A DNA stretch of 64,000 nucleotides from Halopseudomonas yangmingensis (GCF_900114825.1 NZ_FOUI01000008.1:62001-126000), one strand, 5' to 3'. Positions 19,454 to 29,099 are shown, numbered from the stretch's first letter. Numbers and translations are program-made. The notes: a model not told the origin generated them from the letters alone.

Positions 19454-19962
19454 CCGACCTGCCCGCCGTAGAACCCCTGCTGCAGCGATTGTCCGAAGCC
19501 TTGCCGGCCTTGCTGGCGCAGCTGGGCCGCAGCGACCCGGCACTGATCGGCATCCGCACCGGCGGCGTCTGGATCGCCAGCGAACTGCAGCGCCGCTGTC
19601 TGCCGGACGCACCGCTGGGTATCCTGGATATCGCCTTCTACCGTGACGACTTCGCGCACAACGGGCTGCCGCAGAAGGTCCAGCCCTCCGACCTGCCGTT
19701 CAGCATCGACGGCCGTCACCTGGTGCTGGTGGATGATGTACTGATGAGCGGGCGAACCATCCGCGCCGCACTCAACGAACTGTTCGACTATGGCCGGCCC
19801 GCCTCGGTAACCCTGGTCTGCCTGATCGACCTGCAGGCCCGCGAACTGCCGATCCGCGCCGACGTGCTGGGCGCCAGCCTGCAACTGCCGGCCGGTCAGC
19901 GGCTCAAGCTGAGCGGTCCGCAACCGCTGCAATTCAACCTGATCTCCCACCCCACTGCCTGA
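19450..19962 (+). CDS. pyrR: PyrR bifunctional pyrimidine regulator / uracil phosphoribosyltransferase
   Basis: A 170-residue type I phosphoribosyltransferase-fold protein. The PRPP-binding loop is clear ([20 protein letters not shown]), and [14 protein letters not shown] matches the N-terminal substrate loop. In Gram-positive bacteria PyrR attenuates pyr transcription by binding mRNA; in pseudomonads it sits upstream of pyrB and its regulatory mode is less settled. I saw no obvious anti-antiterminator structure in the 7 bp between pyrR and pyrB. It overlaps ruvX by 4 bp (ATGA). Confidence 0.94.
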   Translation: MTDLPAVEPLLQRLSEALPALLAQLGRSDPALIGIRTGGVWIASELQRRCLPDAPLGILDIAFYRDDFAHNGLPQKVQPSDLPFSIDGRHLVLVDDVLMSGRTIRAALNELFDYGRPASVTLVCLIDLQARELPIRADVLGASLQLPAGQRLKLSGPQPLQFNLISHPTA

Positions 19963-19969
19963 GACGCCC

Positions 19970-20965
19970 ATGAGCCAGACACCTGCCCATCTGCAACTCA
20001 ACGATCAGGGTCAGCTGCGCCACTTCCTGACCATCGAAGGTCTGTCGCAGGCACTGCTGACCGAAGTGCTGGATACCGCCGACTCCTTCCTCGAAGTGGG
20101 CGAGCGGGCGGTGAAGAAGGTACCGCTGCTGCGCGGCAAAACCGTCTGCAACGTGTTCTTCGAGAACTCCACGCGCACCCGCACCACCTTCGAGCTGGCG
20201 GCCAAGCGACTGTCCGCCGACGTGCTCAACCTGAACATCGCCACCTCCTCGACCAGCAAGGGCGAGACCCTGTACGACACCATGCAAAACCTCGAGGCGA
20301 TGGCCGCCGACATGTTCGTGGTGCGCCATGGCGATTCCGGGGCGGCGCACTTTATCGCCGAACGGGTCTGCCCACAGGTTGCGGTGATCAATGCCGGCGA
20401 CGGCAACCACGCCCATCCGACCCAGGCGATGCTCGACATGCTGACCATCCGCCGTCATCGCGGGGATTTCAGCGGCCTCTCGGTGGCTATCGTCGGCGAC
20501 ATATTGCACTCGCGGGTGGCCCGCTCGAACATGCTGGCGCTGAAAACCCTGGGCTGCCCGGACATCCGCGTGATCGCCCCGCGCACCCTGCTGCCAGCCG
20601 GCATCGAAGACTATGGTGTGCGGGTGTTCAATGACCTGCGCACCGGTCTGCGTGATGTCGATGTGGTGATCATGCTGCGCCTGCAGAAGGAGCGCATGCA
20701 GAGCGGACTGCTGCCCAGTGAGGGCGAGTTCTACCGACTCTACGGGCTGACCTCGGAGACCCTGGCGCTGGCGCGGCCGGACGCTCTGGTAATGCACCCC
20801 GGTCCGATCAATCGCGGGGTGGAAATCGAATCTTCGGTGGCCGACGGACCGCAGTCGGTGATTCTCAATCAGGTGACCTACGGCATTGCCGTGCGCATGG
20901 CCGTGATGTCGATGGCCATGACCGGACAGACCAGCCAGCGCCAGCTCAACCAGGAAAGCCCGTAA
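19970..20965 (+). CDS. pyrB: Aspartate carbamoyltransferase catalytic chain
   Basis: A 331-residue enzyme of de novo pyrimidine synthesis, condensing carbamoyl phosphate and aspartate. Carbamoyl-phosphate-binding motif [20 protein letters not shown], the [14 protein letters not shown] active-site motif, [17 protein letters not shown] and [13 protein letters not shown] are intact. The N-terminal extension (about 25 residues before HFLTIEGLS) is typical of the class A ATCases of pseudomonads, which bind nucleotides themselves and assemble with the PyrC' subunit. That partner is encoded 1 bp downstream. Confidence 0.97.
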   Translation: MSQTPAHLQLNDQGQLRHFLTIEGLSQALLTEVLDTADSFLEVGERAVKKVPLLRGKTVCNVFFENSTRTRTTFELAAKRLSADVLNLNIATSSTSKGETLYDTMQNLEAMAADMFVVRHGDSGAAHFIAERVCPQVAVINAGDGNHAHPTQAMLDMLTIRRHRGDFSGLSVAIVGDILHSRVARSNMLALKTLGCPDIRVIAPRTLLPAGIEDYGVRVFNDLRTGLRDVDVVIMLRLQKERMQSGLLPSEGEFYRLYGLTSETLALARPDALVMHPGPINRGVEIESSVADGPQSVILNQVTYGIAVRMAVMSMAMTGQTSQRQLNQESP

Positions 20966-20966
20966 C

Positions 20967-22247
20967 ATGCGACTGACCATTGAAGGAGCGCGGGTCATCG
21001 ACCCGGCCAGCCAGCTTGACCAGATCACTGACCTGCATATCGACGACGGCCGCCTGCTGGCCATGGGGCCGGCCCCAGAAGGCTTCCGTGCCGACCAGCG
21101 CATCGATGCCCGTGGCCTGATTGCCGCCCCCGGCCTGGTCGACCTGAACGCCTCCCTGCGCGAGCCCGGACAAACACGCAAGGGCACTATAGCCAGCGAG
21201 ACCCGCGCCGCTGCTGCCGGCGGGGTCACCAGTCTGTGCTGCCAGCCGGACACCCGACCGGTACTCGACACCCCGGCAGTGGCCGAGCTGGTTCTTGACC
21301 GCAGTGAACGCGCCGGTCAATGCCGGGTTTTTCCGATCGGCGCACTGACCCGCAATCTGGACGGTGAACATCTCAGCGAGCTGGTGGCACTGCGTGACGC
21401 CGGCTGCATGGCCTTTACCCAGGGACTGGCGTCAATGAGCAGCAACCGCCTGCTGCGCCGTGCACTGGAGTACGCGGCGGGCGCCGACCTGCAGCTGATC
21501 TTCACCCCGCAGGACCCCGGTCTCGCCGAAGGCGGTCTGGCCCACGAAGGTCCGACAGCCACCCGTCTGGGCCTGACCGGCATTCCGGAAAGTGCGGAAA
21601 CCGTGGCCCTGGCCCGCGACCTGTTGCTGGTCGAGCAGACCGGTGTACGCGCGCACTTCAGTGGCCTGACCAGCGCCCGCTCGATGGATATGCTGGCTGA
21701 CGCCAAGGCGCGAGGCCTGGCCGTTACCGCCGATGTAGCCATGTACCAGTTGCTGCTGTGCGACGAGGATCTGGCCGGCTTCTCCAGCCTCTACCATGTG
21801 CTGCCACCGCTGCGCAGCAGTGCCGACCGCCGCGCCCTGCGCCAGGCAGTGCAGACGGGGCTGGTCGAGGCGATCGCCTCGCACCACCGGCCCCATGAAC
21901 CCGAAGCCAAGCGTGTCCCCTTCGCGGCGTCCGAACCCGGTATCAGCAGTATTGAAGTGCTATTGCCGATGGCCCTGACCCTGGTCGCCGATGGCCTGCT
22001 GGAACTGCCGGCCCTGCTGGCGCGCCTGACCAGCGGCCCGGCAGGTGCGCTACGCCTGCCAGCCGGTCGCCTGGAGCCTGGCTCAATCGCCGACATTGTA
22101 CTGTTCGACCCGGCTGCCGCCAGCCTGATCGGCGAGCACTGGCTGTCGCGCGGCGACAACTGCCCGCTGCGGGGTCTGGGTACGCCGGGCCGAGTGACCC
22201 ATACAATCTGTCAGGGAAAACTGGTATACCAGTACCAGCCGGGCTGA
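20967..22247 (+). CDS. pyrC': PyrC', non-catalytic dihydroorotase-like subunit of the ATCase complex
   Basis: A 426-residue amidohydrolase-fold protein. In an active dihydroorotase the first strand ends in a metal-binding His-x-His before LREPG; here that segment reads GLVDLNASLREPG with N61-A62-S63 in place of it, so both histidines are lost. The rest of the scaffold is present (GVTSLCCQPDTRPVLDTPAV, FTQGLASMSSNRLLRRALE, LTSGPAGALRLPAGRLEPGS). In pseudomonads such PyrC' proteins are needed structurally to assemble the large ATCase complex with PyrB, and a separate true dihydroorotase exists elsewhere. Position 1 bp after pyrB fits. Confidence 0.93.
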   Translation: MRLTIEGARVIDPASQLDQITDLHIDDGRLLAMGPAPEGFRADQRIDARGLIAAPGLVDLNASLREPGQTRKGTIASETRAAAAGGVTSLCCQPDTRPVLDTPAVAELVLDRSERAGQCRVFPIGALTRNLDGEHLSELVALRDAGCMAFTQGLASMSSNRLLRRALEYAAGADLQLIFTPQDPGLAEGGLAHEGPTATRLGLTGIPESAETVALARDLLLVEQTGVRAHFSGLTSARSMDMLADAKARGLAVTADVAMYQLLLCDEDLAGFSSLYHVLPPLRSSADRRALRQAVQTGLVEAIASHHRPHEPEAKRVPFAASEPGISSIEVLLPMALTLVADGLLELPALLARLTSGPAGALRLPAGRLEPGSIADIVLFDPAAASLIGEHWLSRGDNCPLRGLGTPGRVTHTICQGKLVYQYQPG

Positions 22248-22286
22248 CACCGGCGCTACAGCTCAACTTGCGGACGGACAGGCAAC

Positions 22287-24284
22287 ATGGCGGCTTTCGG
22301 ATTGCGCGGCAAATCCCTGCTGGCACTGGCACTGGTGTGCCTGCTGGCAATCATCCCGGCGGCACTGGTCGGCTGGCTGGTCCTGCAGGGCATCCACCAG
22401 CACTTCGGCGACGCCTATGCACGCAATGCCACCCTGCTGCAGCGCGAGCGCATCTATGCGCCCATTTCCCGCGAGCTGGCCCTGTCGCTGCGCTTTGCCA
22501 ACTCTGAGGTGACCCGTCAGTGGTTACTGGACGAGAGCAGCGCAGACAAGCGCGCACTGTTCTTCCGTGAGGCCGAGGGCTACCGTCAGGACTTCCGCGA
22601 CCACGCCTACTTTCTGGTGAATGCCGAGTCCTTCAATTACTACTTCAACAGTGATGCCGAGCCCGTCAATGACCAGCCGCGCTACCAGTTGCGCGAAGGC
22701 AACCCGGATGACCGCTGGTTCTTCAGCAGCCTGAGCAACCCGCAGCCGTTCAACATCAACGTCGATGCCAACCCGCAACTGCAGACCACCAAGGTCTGGT
22801 TCAATATCTTCGTACAGGACCGGCAGCAGCGAGTGATTGGTTTGGCCGGTTCCGGCCTGGATCTGTCCGGCTTTATCCGCGACTTCATCAGCAGTGCCGA
22901 GCCCGGCGTCAGTCCGATGATCGTCAGTGCGGATGGCGCCATCCAGGCCCATCAGGACAACAACCTCATTGCGCTCAACTCGGGCGCCGACAGCGCCAGT
23001 CTGACCGAGTCGGATACCCTGTTCGGACTGCTTGGAAGCAGTGCCGAACGCGATCAATTGCGCCAGCAGCTGCTGGCCTTGCGCGACACACCCGGTAGCG
23101 TCACCAGCCTGCCGGTTCAGCTGGACGGACGCGACCAGTTGCTGGCCGCCAGCTATATCCCGGAGCTCGACTGGTATGTGGTGAATGCCATCGACCTGCG
23201 CGCCGCTCGGGTAATCGACAGCAGCTGGCTGTTGCCGATCCTTGGCATCCTGTTGCTGCTGATGCTGGCACTGATCCTGTTGTTCGCCCTGACCATCGAG
23301 CGGCTGCTGCTGCGCCCGCTGCAACAACTCAAGCAGGGCGCCCTGGCGCTCGCCGCCGGACGCTACGACGTGCGCCTGCCGAGCAGCCGGAAAGACGAAA
23401 TCGGCGAGCTCAGCCAGGCCTTCGGCAGCATGGCAGGGCGCATCCGCGAGCACACCGAACAGCTGGAACAGCGGGTGCATGAGCGTACCCATGAGCTGGA
23501 GCAGGCCAACCGCGAAATGGCCGCCGCGCACAAGAAGATCGGCGACTCAATCGACTATGCCAGCCTGATCCAGCGCTCGATCCTGCCGGACCGCGACCTG
23601 CTGCGCCACCTGGGCGAACACCACGCAGTGCTGTGGAAGCCCCGCGATGTGGTGGGTGGTGATTTCTACATCTTCCGCAATCAGGATCAGGGCTGCCTGC
23701 TGGGCGTGGTCGACTGTGCCGGACACGGCGTACCCGGTGCGCTGATGACCATGCTCGCGCATGCCACCCTGGATCAGGCCATCAGTGACTGTGGCGCAGA
23801 AGACCCGGCGGCCATACTGGCGCGCAGCGACGACATCATCCGGCATATGCTCGGCGACAGCCCGGAAGCCCGGGTACTGGCCACCAATATGGATGTCGGT
23901 CTGGTCTGGGTCGACCGAGCAGCACGCCAACTGGTTTTTGCCGGTGCCAAGATTGCCCTGTATTACAGTGATGGCCAGCAGGTCGAATGCCTGCCGGCCG
24001 GTAAACGACCGATTGCCGGCAAGCGCCCCGGCCAATACCAGAACCAGCAGCTGGCACTGGAGCCGCAGCATACCTACTACCTGTGTACCGATGGCTTCCT
24101 TGATCAGGCTGGCGGCGAGCAGGGTTACGGTTTCGGCAACAACCGCTTTGCGCAGATGCTGCGTACCCATGCCAGCTTGCCACTGGCCGAACAAAGCGCC
24201 GCCTTTGCCGCGACCCTGGCCGACTACCAGGGCGACTATCCGCAGCGCGACGACATTACCATGCTATGCTTTCGCTACGATTGA
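22287..24284 (+). CDS. siaA: SiaA-like membrane PP2C/SpoIIE phosphatase
   Basis: A 665-residue membrane protein. Transmembrane helices are at about 10-31 (LLALALVCLLAIIPAALVGW) and 312-335; the 280-residue periplasmic segment between them is a Cache-type sensor domain by size and layout (NPDDRWFFSSLSNPQPFNIN, VWFNIFVQDRQQRVIGLAGS). A HAMP domain (about 337-390) and coiled coil lead to a SpoIIE-type PP2C phosphatase domain (about 430-665: DVVGGDFYIFRN, GVVDCAGHGVPGALMTML, CTDGFLDQAGGE, RDDITMLCFRYD) with the metal-binding Asp residues in place. In P. aeruginosa SiaA dephosphorylates SiaC and so turns on SiaD. The siaB, siaC and siaD homologues follow in the same order. Confidence 0.93.
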   Translation: MAAFGLRGKSLLALALVCLLAIIPAALVGWLVLQGIHQHFGDAYARNATLLQRERIYAPISRELALSLRFANSEVTRQWLLDESSADKRALFFREAEGYRQDFRDHAYFLVNAESFNYYFNSDAEPVNDQPRYQLREGNPDDRWFFSSLSNPQPFNINVDANPQLQTTKVWFNIFVQDRQQRVIGLAGSGLDLSGFIRDFISSAEPGVSPMIVSADGAIQAHQDNNLIALNSGADSASLTESDTLFGLLGSSAERDQLRQQLLALRDTPGSVTSLPVQLDGRDQLLAASYIPELDWYVVNAIDLRAARVIDSSWLLPILGILLLLMLALILLFALTIERLLLRPLQQLKQGALALAAGRYDVRLPSSRKDEIGELSQAFGSMAGRIREHTEQLEQRVHERTHELEQANREMAAAHKKIGDSIDYASLIQRSILPDRDLLRHLGEHHAVLWKPRDVVGGDFYIFRNQDQGCLLGVVDCAGHGVPGALMTMLAHATLDQAISDCGAEDPAAILARSDDIIRHMLGDSPEARVLATNMDVGLVWVDRAARQLVFAGAKIALYYSDGQQVECLPAGKRPIAGKRPGQYQNQQLALEPQHTYYLCTDGFLDQAGGEQGYGFGNNRFAQMLRTHASLPLAEQSAAFAATLADYQGDYPQRDDITMLCFRYD

Positions 24285-24326
24285 CTGGCGCAAGCACGCC
24301 ATTTCAGGTCTTTTCGAGGATTTCCG

Positions 24327-24869
24327 ATGCAGCAGCTTGATCTTTACGCCCTGCGCGAGCAGTTCAACCAACGGCAGATACTGCTGTGCTTCAACGGCCC
24401 CATCTCGCGCAGTCTGATCGAGGAAATCGGCAACGCCTTGCGCAATTACCTGAGCGCCGAGGATGCGCCCCCGTCAGCGGCGATGGACGTCTTTGCGGTG
24501 TATATCGAAATGACCCAGAACATTCGCCACTACAGCCGCGACAAGGGCTGGAGCGAGCAGGAATCCAGCGCCACCGTGATTGTTTCCCGCGATGATCAGG
24601 GGCGTTACGTGGTATCCGCTGGCAATCTGGTCGATACCGCCGACGGCGAACAGATGCTGGCCTCTGTGCACTCGCTGGCCGGACTGGACAAGGTCCAGCT
24701 AAAGGCAGCCTACAAAGAGCAGCTGCGCCGTCCGCGTGATGCGGAAAAGGTCAGCGGCGCCGGCCTTGGCCTGATCGATATTGCCCGCAAGTCCAGCGAA
24801 CCGCTGCAAGCCTCCCTGCAAACCCTTACAGAAGGCCGCAGCTTCCTCAGCCTGCGTGCCGTGATCTGA
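24327..24869 (+). CDS. siaB: SiaB-like GHKL-type kinase (DUF6272)
   Basis: A 180-residue cytoplasmic protein of the SiaB type. It has features of a GHKL ATPase fold: an N-box-like helix VYIEMTQNIRHYSRDKGW and a late glycine motif GAGLGLIDIARKS. SiaB of P. aeruginosa is a protein kinase that phosphorylates SiaC on a threonine, blocking diguanylate cyclase activation. It lies 42 bp after siaA and 18 bp before siaC. The family call rests on sequence landmarks plus the four-gene order. Confidence 0.92.
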   Translation: MQQLDLYALREQFNQRQILLCFNGPISRSLIEEIGNALRNYLSAEDAPPSAAMDVFAVYIEMTQNIRHYSRDKGWSEQESSATVIVSRDDQGRYVVSAGNLVDTADGEQMLASVHSLAGLDKVQLKAAYKEQLRRPRDAEKVSGAGLGLIDIARKSSEPLQASLQTLTEGRSFLSLRAVI

Positions 24870-24887
24870 TCAACAAGAGCCATGACC

Positions 24888-25271
24888 ATGAGTGATCTGT
24901 CCATCCCCGCCACCCAGTCCACACCCGAGATCCGTACCGATCTGGGCAACGGCAAGGTGTTCATGCAGGGTGACTCCTACCCGGAAAATTCCTACGAACT
25001 GTTCAACCAGTTGATCGAATGGATTGAACAGTTTCTGTCCGCCGACAGCCGACCGTTGCATATGGAGCTACGCCTGCTGTACCTGAACACCAGCAGCATC
25101 AAGGTGATGATGGATATTTTCGACATCTTCGAGCAGGCACATCAGGACGGCCGCAGGGTGTCTGTGCAATGGCTGTACGACCAGCGCAACGAACGCGTTG
25201 CCGAGCTCGCCGAAGAGTTCCGTGAGGACTGCAGCTTCCCCTTCGACATCACCAGCGAAGTGGCTGCCTGA
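24888..25271 (+). CDS. siaC: SiaC-like partner-switch protein (DUF1987)
   Basis: A small acidic DUF1987 protein. Two in-frame ATGs exist at 24882 and 24888; the second has better spacing from an AAGAG site and gives 127 residues. With that start the threonine of LYLNTSSIKVMMDIFD is residue 68, the same number as the phosphorylated threonine I recall for P. aeruginosa SiaC. Unphosphorylated SiaC binds and activates SiaD; SiaB phosphorylates it and SiaA removes the phosphate. The stop is 1 bp before the siaD ATG. Confidence 0.93.
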   Translation: MSDLSIPATQSTPEIRTDLGNGKVFMQGDSYPENSYELFNQLIEWIEQFLSADSRPLHMELRLLYLNTSSIKVMMDIFDIFEQAHQDGRRVSVQWLYDQRNERVAELAEEFREDCSFPFDITSEVAA

Positions 25272-25272
25272 C

Positions 25273-26076
25273 ATGTCAAGATCGAGCCATGTAAAGCTCG
25301 AGGAGCAGATTACTGCCCTGCTGGACAGCGATGAGCAGCAGGGCAATCCGCTCTACCCCTTGCTGAGCGAACTCTGGGAGGTCCATCAGGAACTGGCGCG
25401 ACGCATCGACCGTATCAGTCATATCTCCGATGCCTACCAGAGCCTGGCCAAAGAGCGCGAACAAAGCCTGAGCGAGCGGGTAAACAAACAATTGCGGCAA
25501 CTGGAAAAGGTCGCGCGTATTTCCGACCGCTACCAGAAAATGATGCGCGATCTGAATATCGCCCTGCACGAAGCCTCAACCCACGACCCGCTGACCGGTC
25601 TGGGCAACCGTCGTCTGCTGATCGAACGACTCAAGGAAGAAAGCGAACGCGCCCGGCGCAACGGACACAGTTTTTCTGTGGCCATGCTGGATATCGACCA
25701 TTTCAAGCGAATCAACGACCAGTATGGTCATGAGGTAGGCGACAAGGTGCTGACCGAGGTGGCCCGCGTACTGGATGCGGAAATTCGTGAGGCAGACCTG
25801 TGCGGGCGCTGGGGCGGTGAAGAGTTCATCATACTGCTACCGGAAACCACAGCCTTCGACGCACAGCAAGTGATCGAACGGGTGCGTGAGGCAGTGCTTC
25901 ACCTGCACCTGCACGTCAACGCCGAGAATTTCAGCCTGAGTATCAGTGCGGGCATCGCTGCCCACCACATCGGCAACAGCTACTCGGAAACCGTCAACCG
26001 TGCCGACGGCGCCCTGCTGCAGGCCAAGCAACAGGGACGCAACCTGTGTCGGGTAGCCGCTGACCACCCCGCCTGA
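25273..26076 (+). CDS. siaD: SiaD-like diguanylate cyclase
   Basis: A 267-residue protein started at ATG 25273, directly after the siaC stop; the longer frame from 25198 runs inside siaC and is rejected. An N-terminal helical stalk (about 1-105) leads to a GGDEF domain with catalytic GGEEF (LCGRWGGEEFIILLPE) and an inhibitory site RxxD (READ) five residues before it, so product feedback is likely. The nucleotide-binding helix LDIDHFKRINDQYGHEVGD is intact. It would make c-di-GMP when SiaC binds the stalk, promoting aggregation and biofilm in the characterised system. It ends 8 bp from convergent pilU. Confidence 0.94.
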   Translation: MSRSSHVKLEEQITALLDSDEQQGNPLYPLLSELWEVHQELARRIDRISHISDAYQSLAKEREQSLSERVNKQLRQLEKVARISDRYQKMMRDLNIALHEASTHDPLTGLGNRRLLIERLKEESERARRNGHSFSVAMLDIDHFKRINDQYGHEVGDKVLTEVARVLDAEIREADLCGRWGGEEFIILLPETTAFDAQQVIERVREAVLHLHLHVNAENFSLSISAGIAAHHIGNSYSETVNRADGALLQAKQQGRNLCRVAADHPA

Positions 26077-26084
26077 CCCGTCTC

Positions 26085-27227
26085 TCAGCGGCGCAGACGC
26101 GCCTCCTCCTCGTCCAGTTCCAGCGAAAAGCCGCCGCCCTTGTTCATCAGGTGCTTGCCGTCGGTTTCCGAAGCCAGCTTGATCATCAGACGCAGGTCGT
26201 TGGCCGAATCGGCATGTGACAGCGCGTCCTCGTAGGTAATCTCGCCATCGCTGTAAAGCCTGAACAGGGCCTGATCGAAAGTCTGCATACCCAATTCGTT
26301 GGAGCGCGCCATCAACGGCTTGAGCTCATGCACCTCACCCTTGCGGATGATGTCGGCAGCCAGCGGGGTATTCAGCAGCACCTCGATGGCAGCGCGGCGC
26401 CCCTTGCCGTCCGGTGTTGGCAGCAACTGCTGGGCAACGATGCCCTTGAGGTTCAGCGACAAGTCCATCCACACCTGCTGGTGCATGTCCGTGGGGAAGA
26501 AGTGGATGATCCGGTCCAGCGCCTGGTTGGCATTGTTGGCGTGCAGGGTCGCCAGACACAGGTGGCCGGTTTCGGCAAAGGCTACCGCATGCTCCATGGT
26601 CTCGCGGGTTCGCACCTCGCCGATCAGAATCACATCGGGCGCCTGGCGCAGGGTGTTTTTCAGCGCCACTTCGAAGGAATCGGTATCGATACCAACCTCA
26701 CGCTGGGTGATGATGCAGCCCTGGTGCTGATGGATAAACTCGATCGGATCTTCAATGGAAATGATATGACCGGTGGAATTGCGGTTACGATGACCGATCA
26801 TCGCCGCCAGCGAGGTGGACTTACCGGTGCCGGTGGCGCCAACAAAGATCACCAGCCCACGCTTGGTCATCGACAGCGTCTTGATCACCTCCGGCAGGCG
26901 CAGATCGTCAACCGTGGGAATGGTGGTCTCGATACGCCGCAGCACCATACCGACCAGATTGCGCTGGTAGAAGGCGCTGACGCGGAAGCGGCCAATGCCG
27001 CGCGCACTGATGGCAAAGTTGCATTCACGCTTTTCGGAAAACTCGCGACGCTGAGCCTCGGTCATCACACCCAGTACGGTTTCGCGGGTCTGCTCCGGCG
27101 ACAGCGGCGCCTTGGTCACCGGCAACAACCTGCCATGCACCTTCATGCTCGGCGCCACACCGGCAGTAATGAACAGATCCGATGCGCCTTTCTCGACCAT
27201 CAGTCGCAGCAGCTTGTCAAACTCCAT
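26085..27227 (-). CDS. pilU: PilU, PilT-dependent type IV pilus retraction ATPase
   Basis: A 380-residue hexameric secretion-type ATPase. Walker A GATGTGKSTSLAAMI, Walker B/Asp-box VILIGEVRTRETMEHAVAFA, His-box LCLATLHANNANQALDRIIH and an AIRNLIRE-like segment (NTPLAADIIRKGEVHELK) are visible. A strong GAGG ribosome site precedes the ATG. PilU works with PilT at the pilus base to add retraction force. It lies 49 bp downstream of pilT and is probably co-transcribed with it. Confidence 0.96.
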   Translation of the reverse strand: MEFDKLLRLMVEKGASDLFITAGVAPSMKVHGRLLPVTKAPLSPEQTRETVLGVMTEAQRREFSEKRECNFAISARGIGRFRVSAFYQRNLVGMVLRRIETTIPTVDDLRLPEVIKTLSMTKRGLVIFVGATGTGKSTSLAAMIGHRNRNSTGHIISIEDPIEFIHQHQGCIITQREVGIDTDSFEVALKNTLRQAPDVILIGEVRTRETMEHAVAFAETGHLCLATLHANNANQALDRIIHFFPTDMHQQVWMDLSLNLKGIVAQQLLPTPDGKGRRAAIEVLLNTPLAADIIRKGEVHELKPLMARSNELGMQTFDQALFRLYSDGEITYEDALSHADSANDLRLMIKLASETDGKHLMNKGGGFSLELDEEEARLRR

Positions 27228-27276
27228 GATGTTCCTCTTGTATCCCTGGTGCGACAGATGTGCCGCTGTCTGTTAG

Positions 27277-28311
27277 TCAGAATCCGTCGGTAGCCTTGGC
27301 TTTCTCGCGCGCCGCATCCTTGGTGACAATCCCCTTGGTCACCAGATTCTTCAGACACATATCGAGGGTCTGCATGCCGAGGTTGCCGCCGGTCTGGATC
27401 GCTGAGTACATCTGCGCCACCTTGTCCTCGCGGATCAGGTTGCGGATAGCCGGGGTACCGATCATGATCTCGTGGGCCGCCACCCGGCCACCACCGATCT
27501 TCTTCAGCAGGGTCTGGGATACCACGGCGGTGAGGGATTCCGACAGCATGGAACGCACCATCGACTTCTCTTCGCCAGGGAATACGTCAACCACGCGGTC
27601 AATGGTCTTGGCCGCCGAGGTAGTGTGCAGGGTGCCAAACACCAGGTGGCCGGTTTCTGCGGCAGTCAACGCCAGACGGATGGTTTCCAGGTCGCGCATC
27701 TCGCCAACCAGGATGATGTCCGGGTCTTCCCGCAGGGCCGAGCGCAGTGCTTCGGCAAAGCCCAGGGTATCGCGGTGCACCTCGCGCTGGTTGACCAGGC
27801 ACTTCTTCGACTCGTGAACGAATTCGATCGGGTCCTCGATCGTCAGAATATGCTGGTACTTGGTGTTGTTCAGGTAATCGAGCATCGCCGCCAGGGTGGT
27901 CGACTTGCCCGAACCGGTGGGCCCGGTGACCAGTACCAGGCCGCGCGGCACATCGGAAATCTTCTTGAACACATCGCCCATGCCCAACTCTTCCATGGTC
28001 AGCACCTTGGAAGGAATGGTCCGGAACACTGCACCGGCGCCACGATTCTGGTTGAAGGCATTGACCCGGAAACGCGCTACGCCAGGCACTTCGAAGGAGA
28101 AGTCGGTTTCCAGAAACTCCTCATAGTCCTTGCGCTGTTTGTCGTTCATGATGTCGTAGATCAGCGCATGCACCTGTTTGTGGTCCATGGCCGGCACGTT
28201 GATGCGGCGTACATCGCCATCGACGCGGATCATGGGTGGCAATCCTGCCGACAGGTGCAGGTCCGACGCGCCCTGTTTGGCGCTGAAGGCTAACAGCTCG
28301 GTAATATCCAT
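27277..28311 (-). CDS. pilT: PilT, type IV pilus retraction ATPase
   Basis: A 344-residue ATPase. The frame is open 56 codons further upstream, but the family start MDITELLAFSAKQGASDLHL fixes the ATG at 28311, preceded by GGGGAA. Walker A GPTGSGKSTTLAAML, Walker B DIILVGEMRDLETIRLAL, His-box FGTLHTTSAAKTIDRVVDVF and the diagnostic retraction motif AIRNLIREDKVAQM are intact. It powers pilus retraction and twitching. It is divergent from yggS across 77 bp. Confidence 0.98.
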   Translation of the reverse strand: MDITELLAFSAKQGASDLHLSAGLPPMIRVDGDVRRINVPAMDHKQVHALIYDIMNDKQRKDYEEFLETDFSFEVPGVARFRVNAFNQNRGAGAVFRTIPSKVLTMEELGMGDVFKKISDVPRGLVLVTGPTGSGKSTTLAAMLDYLNNTKYQHILTIEDPIEFVHESKKCLVNQREVHRDTLGFAEALRSALREDPDIILVGEMRDLETIRLALTAAETGHLVFGTLHTTSAAKTIDRVVDVFPGEEKSMVRSMLSESLTAVVSQTLLKKIGGGRVAAHEIMIGTPAIRNLIREDKVAQMYSAIQTGGNLGMQTLDMCLKNLVTKGIVTKDAAREKAKATDGF

Positions 28312-28388
28312 AGGGTTCCCCATTGCGTCCTGCAAGCATGTAGAATGCCGGCAGTGCCACTGGTCATGACAAGGTTCTCGGTCAGCTA

Positions 28389-29099
28389 ATGTCCACGATA
28401 GCAGAGAATATTGCAAACGTTCGCCGTCAGCTTCAACGCGCCGCACATAGTGCCGGGCGATCAGCAGACAGCCTGACACTGGTGGCGGTCAGCAAGACCC
28501 GCCCGGCCGGGGATATCCGTGCGGCCCATGCCTGCGGCCAAACGCATTTCGGCGAGAACTACCTGCAGGAAGCCCTGGAAAAAATCGCCGAGCTGAGAGA
28601 CCTGCCGCTGATCTGGCATTTCATCGGGCCGATCCAGTCAAACAAGACCCGGGCGATTGCCGAACATTTCGACTGGGTGCACAGCGTTGACCGTCTGAAA
28701 ATCGCCGAACGCCTGTCGGCCCAGCGCCCGGCGTCACTGCCCCCACTGAATATCTGCCTGCAGGTAAATATCAGCAATGAACCCAGCAAGGCCGGCGTAT
28801 CGCCAGCCGAACTGCCTGAGCTGGCCGCCGCCGTGGCCGCCCTGCCGAACCTGCGTTTGCGTGGCCTGATGGCGATCCCCGCCCCAGCCAGTGACAGCGA
28901 CTCACGCCGCGCACCACTACGTGCCTTGCATGAATTGCTGGAATCGCTGCCACTGCCGCTCGACAGCCTGTCGATGGGCATGAGCGACGACCTGGTCGAG
29001 GCGGTGGCCGAGGGTGCCACCCTGGTGCGCATCGGCACGGCGATCTTCGGTGCCCGCCACTACCCGAACTCATCCACCCCGCAAGGACATCCGCAATGA
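28389..29099 (+). CDS. yggS: YggS/PROSC family PLP-binding protein
   Basis: A 236-residue alanine-racemase-fold protein without racemase activity. The PLP lysine is in LVAVSKTRPAGDIRAA, followed by THFGENYLQEALEKI and the phosphate-binding SMGMSDDLVEAVAEGATLVR near the end. The family controls pyridoxal phosphate homeostasis and indirectly amino and keto acid pools. It overlaps proC by 4 bp, the usual coupled arrangement. Confidence 0.95.
   Translation: MSTIAENIANVRRQLQRAAHSAGRSADSLTLVAVSKTRPAGDIRAAHACGQTHFGENYLQEALEKIAELRDLPLIWHFIGPIQSNKTRAIAEHFDWVHSVDRLKIAERLSAQRPASLPPLNICLQVNISNEPSKAGVSPAELPELAAAVAALPNLRLRGLMAIPAPASDSDSRRAPLRALHELLESLPLPLDSLSMGMSDDLVEAVAEGATLVRIGTAIFGARHYPNSSTPQGHPQ

Noticed and set aside
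28312-28479. 56-codon N-terminal extension of PilT
   Set aside because: It runs into the yggS start region, has no family similarity, and the canonical MDITELLAF start has a ribosome site.
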